Assembly (NCBI GenBank): GCA_008711295.1 | Contig: VUYV01000179.1 | Span: 1,264,222-1,328,221, forward strand | Length of the DNA: 64,000 nt | From: Anarhynchus alexandrinus | Lineage: Eukaryota > Chordata > Aves > Charadriiformes > Charadriidae | Reading direction: 5' to 3' | Shown here: piece by piece, positions 62,557-64,000 of the stretch | How the letters are laid out: each line of letters opens with the position of its first letter | Position numbering within the stretch: the first letter of the stretch is position 1 | The notes under the pieces: model-generated | Database searches by the model: none | The model's input: the letters and a program-made list of their open reading frames with translations, nothing else | What the model was told of the DNA's origin: nothing | Position numbers and translations under genes: made by a program

Positions 62557-63424
62557 GAGCAGGCCTCTAGCACCGAGGAGGTTGGCAAGGGAAATGTTCA
62601 CAGCCTCAGAAAGTTCACAGCCTCTGTGTGTGGAAATGAGGTGTGAGCCTTGCCATCAATTTGAACTGTAGCACAGTCGATCGAATACAGCGAACGTGTT
62701 CATGTTAAGACGGCAGAGACAGAACCAGATGATTCACAGCCACGTGGATTTCATCCTATTAAATGGGAATGAAGCATCCCCAGCTGAGGCGCCAGCTCAG
62801 GGGAGGATTGCGGCTGTGGCCGTAAAATAGTAATGGGTGAGTGATTTTCCAATTATTCAAACAATGGTGAATAAGAAGGGCTGCACGCCTGCTCGGAGAT
62901 GCCATGCATGCTGTGGCCACAATCACACTTCCAGAAGAGTTATTTAAAAACCTTTACAAGCTCCCTCAGTTCAGTGCATGGAACTTTAGGACTATGGGAT
63001 ATATAGACTTATCTGGATCCATAACAACCTCTCCCCTCCCCAGAGAGAAAGTTTGATTATATTGGAGACCCGCACTTGGAGTATGTTGGTTGAGGTCCAG
63101 TCTTCCAGAACCAGTGAAAAGTTCACCAAGATCAAGGGAAATTCTTCTACTGTCTTCAATCATCTACAGAGCAGGCTCATAATGAAACCATCTGTTCCAA
63201 TCCATCTTCACAATAGAAAGCACAATTTCAGAGGAAATGTGAGACCATTGCTCTTCTTTGCCTTTTGTTTTTCATCATTCACCATCTGCCCTCCCTTCCT
63301 CAGACAAGCAGTAAGAAGTCCTTAGATGTCATAGAAAGAGATGACTAGTGAGGCGCAACCTGGAAGGTACAAATGATGCTTCATCTTCTGGCTTTTGGTA
63401 CCTCCATGAGTGTCCTCAGGTAGG

Positions 63425-64000
63425 AAATGGGAGACCTGGTCACCCAGGATGTGGATAAGGTTGAGGTATTCAATGACTTTTTTGCCTCAATCTTCACCAA
63501 GGGCTTTAACTACACCGCCCCAGTTGCAGAAAGCAAAAGCAGGGACTGGAAGAATGAGGTACCACCCAGTGTAGGAGAAGACCAGGTTCAAGACCAGCTG
63601 AGGAACCTGAAGGTGTGCCAGTCCATGGGATCTGATGAGATTCATCTGTGAATCCTAAGGGAAACGGCAGATGAAGTTGCCAAGCCACTATTCATCATAG
63701 TTGAGAGTCGTGGCAGTCTGGTGAAATTCCCACTGACTGGAATGGGGGAAACATAACCCCCATTTTTAAAAAGGGTAAAAAAGAGGATGAGAGGAACCAC
63801 AGGCCAGTCAGTCTCACCTCTGTGCCCAGCGATCATGGAGCAGATCCTCCTGGAAACTCTGCTAAGGCACATGGAAAATAAGGAGGTGATCAGTGACAAC
63901 CAACATGGCTTCACTAAGGGAAAATCATGTCTGACAAATTTGGTGGCCTTCTACAACAGCGTTACAGAGTTGGTGGATAAGGGGAAAGCAACAGGTATCA
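63425..64000 (+). pseudogene. CR1 LINE ORF2, 5'-truncated and decayed, runs off the right edge
   Basis: CR1 ORF2 encodes an endonuclease and a reverse transcriptase that copies CR1 RNA at the insertion site. This copy begins abruptly at the linker before the RT domain ([20 protein letters not shown]), so the endonuclease part is missing. RT-region landmarks follow: SMGSDEIHL, then [39 protein letters not shown] and QHGFTKGKSCLTNLVAFY. The frame is broken by a TGA at 63649-63651 (family members have an arginine codon there, so probably CGA to TGA), a shift near 63740 and another near 63828. The catalytic block with the two aspartates would lie beyond 64000. It cannot make an active enzyme. Confidence 0.9.

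Larger units (their letters stand above)
55570..63424. other. Unique non-coding sequence
   Basis: About 7.9 kb with no confident gene. It contains a perfect 22-bp palindrome (56100-56121), a C11 run (56369-56379), an A run (55950-55963), a T run (57646-57659) and an (AAAAT)n tract (about 62536-62556) just after a possible L2/MIR-type tail (AAAGTATCTAGCACACAATA). Open frames of up to 111 codons (58428-58763) lack domain or splice support. Confidence 0.45.

Noticed and set aside
1..64000. tRNA, 5S, U6, 7SK, microRNA clusters, CRISPR, operons or a novel gene system
   Set aside because: No tRNA B-box with a foldable context, no small nuclear RNA signature, no regularly spaced repeat array and no gene cluster was seen on either strand.

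Overview
The window looks like bird nuclear DNA from a gene-poor region, either intergenic or deep inside a large intron. It is AT-rich, has no visible CpG island, and holds no long or family-recognisable coding region on either strand. The avian assignment rests on transposon remains. CR1 LINE 3' ends carry the tandem ATTCTATGA/CCTATGATCCTATGAA-type tail, a 5'-truncated CR1 ORF2 runs off the right edge, and there are two solo LTRs of types I recognise from bird genomes. No database search was possible, so family names come from recall of consensus sequences and no species is named.

Layout. 1-0.9 kb: an ancient L3/CR1-like LINE on the minus strand, interrupted by about 220 bp. 1-13 kb: mostly unique sequence with a T/C/T homopolymer tract, a TC repeat and MIR-like remnants. 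13-14 kb: another ancient minus-strand LINE piece carrying the reverse-transcriptase core, followed by two CR1 3' ends in a row. 16-19.4 kb: MIR-like remnants, a 176-bp element with perfect 15-bp terminal inverted repeats, and the best (still weak) candidate for a terminal exon at 18588. 22.1-22.6 and 30.4-30.9 kb: two more ancient L3/CR1-like 3' ends on the plus strand. 29.3-29.8 kb: a well-preserved CR1 3' end. 44.5-45.2 kb: a 641-bp solo LTR on the minus strand. 54.5-55.6 kb: a 1044-bp solo LTR on the plus strand. Both LTRs are flanked by perfect 5-bp target duplications. 63.4-64 kb: the start of a decayed CR1 reverse-transcriptase segment that continues beyond the window.

There is no operon or gene set to describe. 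The window is a record of repeat insertions of different ages: MIR/L2-like and L3-like copies that are very degenerate, CR1 copies that are younger, and LTRs that are younger still and structurally complete. Remaining open reading frames (up to 188 codons) behave like chance or repeat-derived frames. I did not find a novel biological system. The observations most worth checking are the two complete solo LTRs, the four ancient LINE copies, the inverted-repeat element at 18186-18361, two strikingly perfect palindromes (31870 and 56100), and the splice-acceptor-bounded candidate exon at 18588.
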